This document shows positions 63,101 to 64,000 of a stretch of DNA of 64,000 bases, one piece after another (position 1 is the first letter of the stretch; each line of letters begins with the position of its first letter). The DNA lies in the NCBI RefSeq assembly GCF_030691135.1, contig NZ_JAUYFA010000005.1, positions 18,587-82,586 of the forward strand, written 5' to 3'. A model generated the notes under the pieces. That model saw only the letters and a program-made list of their open reading frames with translations. It was not told the DNA's origin and ran no database searches. This stretch comes from Phreatobacter sp. (lineage in GTDB: Bacteria > Pseudomonadota > Alphaproteobacteria > Rhizobiales > Phreatobacteraceae). The translations under genes and the position numbers were made by a program.

Positions 63101-63953
63101 GGCGCTCGACGGCGGGCGCGATGGTGCAGGCGCCGGCACGCAGGTCGTCGCCGAACCAGGCGACGACGAGCGAGACGCTCTCGAGGTTCGGGCAGAGCGC
63201 CTGCGCCTCGTCGAGAGCGACGGTGATATCGGCACCGTCGCGGCGGCTGTGCCGCGTCTCCGGGGCCGAGCGGCCGAAGCCGAAATCGCGGACATGGATG
63301 CCGGGGTCGTAGCCGAATTCGGTCGCGCCGGGGATGACGACGAGGGCGCGCACCATCGGCTCCAGCCGGCCGACCGGGCGCATCACCTCGCAGGTGAGCT
63401 GCGGGATGCGGCTGCCGAAATCATCCAGCGGTAGCCGTTCGAAGACGATATAGGCGAGGCCGCGATAGGCCGGCGTGTCGCCCGCCCCCTCCTTCGCGAC
63501 GATCAGCGGATCGGCCGCCTGGTCCCCGGTGCCGCGGTGGACGCGGATGGTCAGCCCCGCCTGGTCGAGTTCCTTGCCGTCGGCCCAGATGCGGCCGATG
63601 CCGGCGATCGGTCCTTCGCAGAGACCGACGGCGAGATTGGCCGTGTAGCTGTAGCTGCGGCCGCGGGGGCTCCCCTTACCGCCGCCGGAGGCCTGTTCAT
63701 CGAGGGCCGTCGCCCAGATGACCTGGCCGGCGACGCGCATGCGGCCATAGACGCGCGGGATCGGCGCGCCCTCGGTGGAGGAGAGGACGTCGAGATCCTT
63801 CAGCCGCGGCCCGTCCGGCGGCCGCGCGCCGAACAGCGCCCGGTCGATCACCGCCCCGGCGAGCGCGCCGGCGAGACGCCCGGCGACGGCGCCGGCCGCG
63901 CCGAAACTGCCGCCGAGGGCGGCGCCGGCGAGCGAGAGGACGAGCGCGGCCAT
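60123..63953 (-). CDS. Gene transfer agent baseplate/tail protein with TIM-barrel domain (gp15-like)
   Basis: A 1276-residue protein that matches the long gene-transfer-agent host-attachment/baseplate (megatron) protein. The start GGSFGAAGAVAGRLAGALAGAVIDRALFG and PRVYGRMRVAGQVIWATAL is typical. In the middle is the glycoside-hydrolase-like TIM-barrel domain (GSEMVGLTRVRGAAGHPFVDGL; AVGIDWYAPLADHRDDMP; IWLTELGFPAVDRGANRPSVF), followed by a phage-tail domain. Length is that expected for the family. Its ATG overlaps the stop of the next upstream gene. Suggests the chromosome carries a gene-transfer-agent cluster continuing beyond the window. Confidence 0.95.
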   Translation of the reverse strand: MAALVLSLAGAALGGSFGAAGAVAGRLAGALAGAVIDRALFGARPPDGPRLKDLDVLSSTEGAPIPRVYGRMRVAGQVIWATALDEQASGGGKGSPRGRSYSYTANLAVGLCEGPIAGIGRIWADGKELDQAGLTIRVHRGTGDQAADPLIVAKEGAGDTPAYRGLAYIVFERLPLDDFGSRIPQLTCEVMRPVGRLEPMVRALVVIPGATEFGYDPGIHVRDFGFGRSAPETRHSRRDGADITVALDEAQALCPNLESVSLVVAWFGDDLRAGACTIAPAVERRDKEVTGLTWGAAGQTRETARLVSEVEGRPAYGGSPSDATVIRAIAALKARGLKVTLIPFVMMDVPAGNGLPDPVTGAAGQPPHPWRGRITCTPAPGRPGSPDGGAAAADEIDAFLGTAAASDFTVTGDTVAYAGPDEWRYRRFILHMAALAKAAGGVDAFLVGSEMVGLTRVRGAAGHPFVDGLAALAADVRALLPEAMLSYAADWTEYGGQARGADLDFPLDPLWASEAIGAVGIDWYAPLADHRDDMPDAPYDGAALAAGFAAGEGFDWYYASDLARAAGTRTPITDGLGKPWVFRQKDLVSWWSQRHRPRVGGVETAPTAWVPMSKPIWLTELGFPAVDRGANRPSVFPDPKSSESGLPPFSSGDRDDLIQRRALEAVLSRLDPAFGATLAANPVSPLYGGRMIDPACIALWAFDARPWPAFPRAGDIWADGTNWETGHWLNGRLGAAPVGDLMRAVLADHGIAAVEADTVEGVLDGFSIDRPMTARDALEGLARAFGVDGVERGEGLVLLGRAAPAVAVLTTGDLVEEEERATLAVTRGETQDLPAELSVAFAETDADFRATAVTSRRIAGGGSRVSGLSLSAAADPGEMTLRAEALLHRLWASRDRAAFALPPSALRFEPGDAVTIAGEGGAPAFRLTGLEGGLMRRAEAESLAAPVRARRPRPARRAYDGPAGVGRPAVAILALPPLTEAEPAPLAFCAAAADPWRGPYSVWRGGEGLGDTAVGTLERPSLMGRTLTALAPGRPWRWDRGGGVTVELVTGALAGQPEAAVLDGANAMALRHPDGGWEVLQFRDAMLVADRTYLLSRLMRGQRGTEHRTGPVPPGAVCVLLGGPLVSLGTGLDLVGRPFRYRIGSAVLLAADPAVAQVDATADLTALTPFAPVHARARREAEGIRIAWTRRTRLGGDGWDVAEIGLGEAAERYRLTILDADGTPLRSVETTAPFHLYVAAEEIADFGAPQALLRLTVAQVSAIAGPGHALDVVIAL

Positions 63954-64000
63954 CAGGCGGTCTCCGGGACGGTGTGGGGAAAGGCGAAGGCGAAGGCGAG
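63953..64000 (-). CDS. C-terminal end of the upstream gene-transfer-agent gene (partial)
   Basis: Reading leftward from the window edge there is one open frame ending in a TGA that overlaps the gp15-like start (TGATG). Only LAFAFAFPHTVPETA is visible. In gene-transfer-agent clusters the preceding gene encodes an NlpC/P60 cell-wall peptidase whose C-terminus is similar in type; this is position-based inference. Confidence 0.45.
   Translation of the reverse strand, partial: LAFAFAFPHTVPETA

Overview
The window is GC-rich chromosomal DNA of an alphaproteobacterium, most probably a member of the Hyphomicrobiales (Rhizobiales). The grounds are a rhizobial-type cycHJKL (ccmIEFH) - degP - response regulator - sensor kinase - glnE block, a FeuPQ-type two-component pair with a PepSY protein where FeuN would be, a gene-transfer-agent baseplate gene, EcfG-type (GGAAC-N16/17-CGTT) promoters, a GANTC (CcrM) methylation-site cluster, a PpsR regulator and a class I PHA synthase. 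The genus cannot be fixed from the sequence alone. No tRNA, rRNA, CRISPR array, insertion sequence or plasmid-type origin was seen.

Layout. 0-5 kb: tail of a TetR-type regulator, then a leftward four-gene sugar or sugar-acid catabolic operon (enolase superfamily, Gfo/Idh/MocA, DUF993 aldolase-like, sugar isomerase). 5-11 kb: a phosphoesterase, a chemoreceptor ending in a PilZ domain divergent from a membrane GGDEF protein, and an APC permease. 11-14.2 kb: PHA synthase followed by an unusual single ORF that joins a MaoC hydratase domain to a FabI-type reductase. 14.4-17.1 kb: small stress-type proteins, with EcfG-like promoters ahead of two of them, and a GloA-like glyoxalase. 17.4-19.2 kb: an orphan ppsR, a match to its TGT-N12-ACA operator and a disrupted reading frame. 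19.2-33 kb: an accessory catabolic island with leftward enzymes (DapA-like lyase, PepT-like peptidase, DUF3237, FAD amine-oxidase-like, Asp/Glu-racemase-like) and rightward enzymes (amidase, peptide-type ABC importer, adenine deaminase), with dyad operators at its promoters. 33-41.4 kb: MFS exporter, glutaryl-CoA dehydrogenase, cytochrome c, kynurenine-formamidase-like hydrolase, CDF metal efflux and aminopeptidase N. 41.5-47 kb: a PleC-like kinase with five GANTC sites in its leader, convergent with glnE. 47-57 kb: two-component system, DegP, cytochrome c maturation, a large conserved protein of unknown role and a glycine-zipper lipoprotein. 57.4-59.8 kb: FeuQ, FeuP and a FeuN-like PepSY protein. 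59.9-64 kb: the 3' end of a gene-transfer-agent tail cluster.

Most of the window is ordinary core chromosome. The items most worth a second look are the MaoC-FabI fusion beside phaC, the orphan ppsR with an operator in front of a broken frame, the GANTC cluster ahead of the PleC-like kinase, the EcfG promoters of the stress cluster, and the 19-33 kb amide/N-compound island. I did not find a complete, clearly new multi-gene system (for example a defence island).
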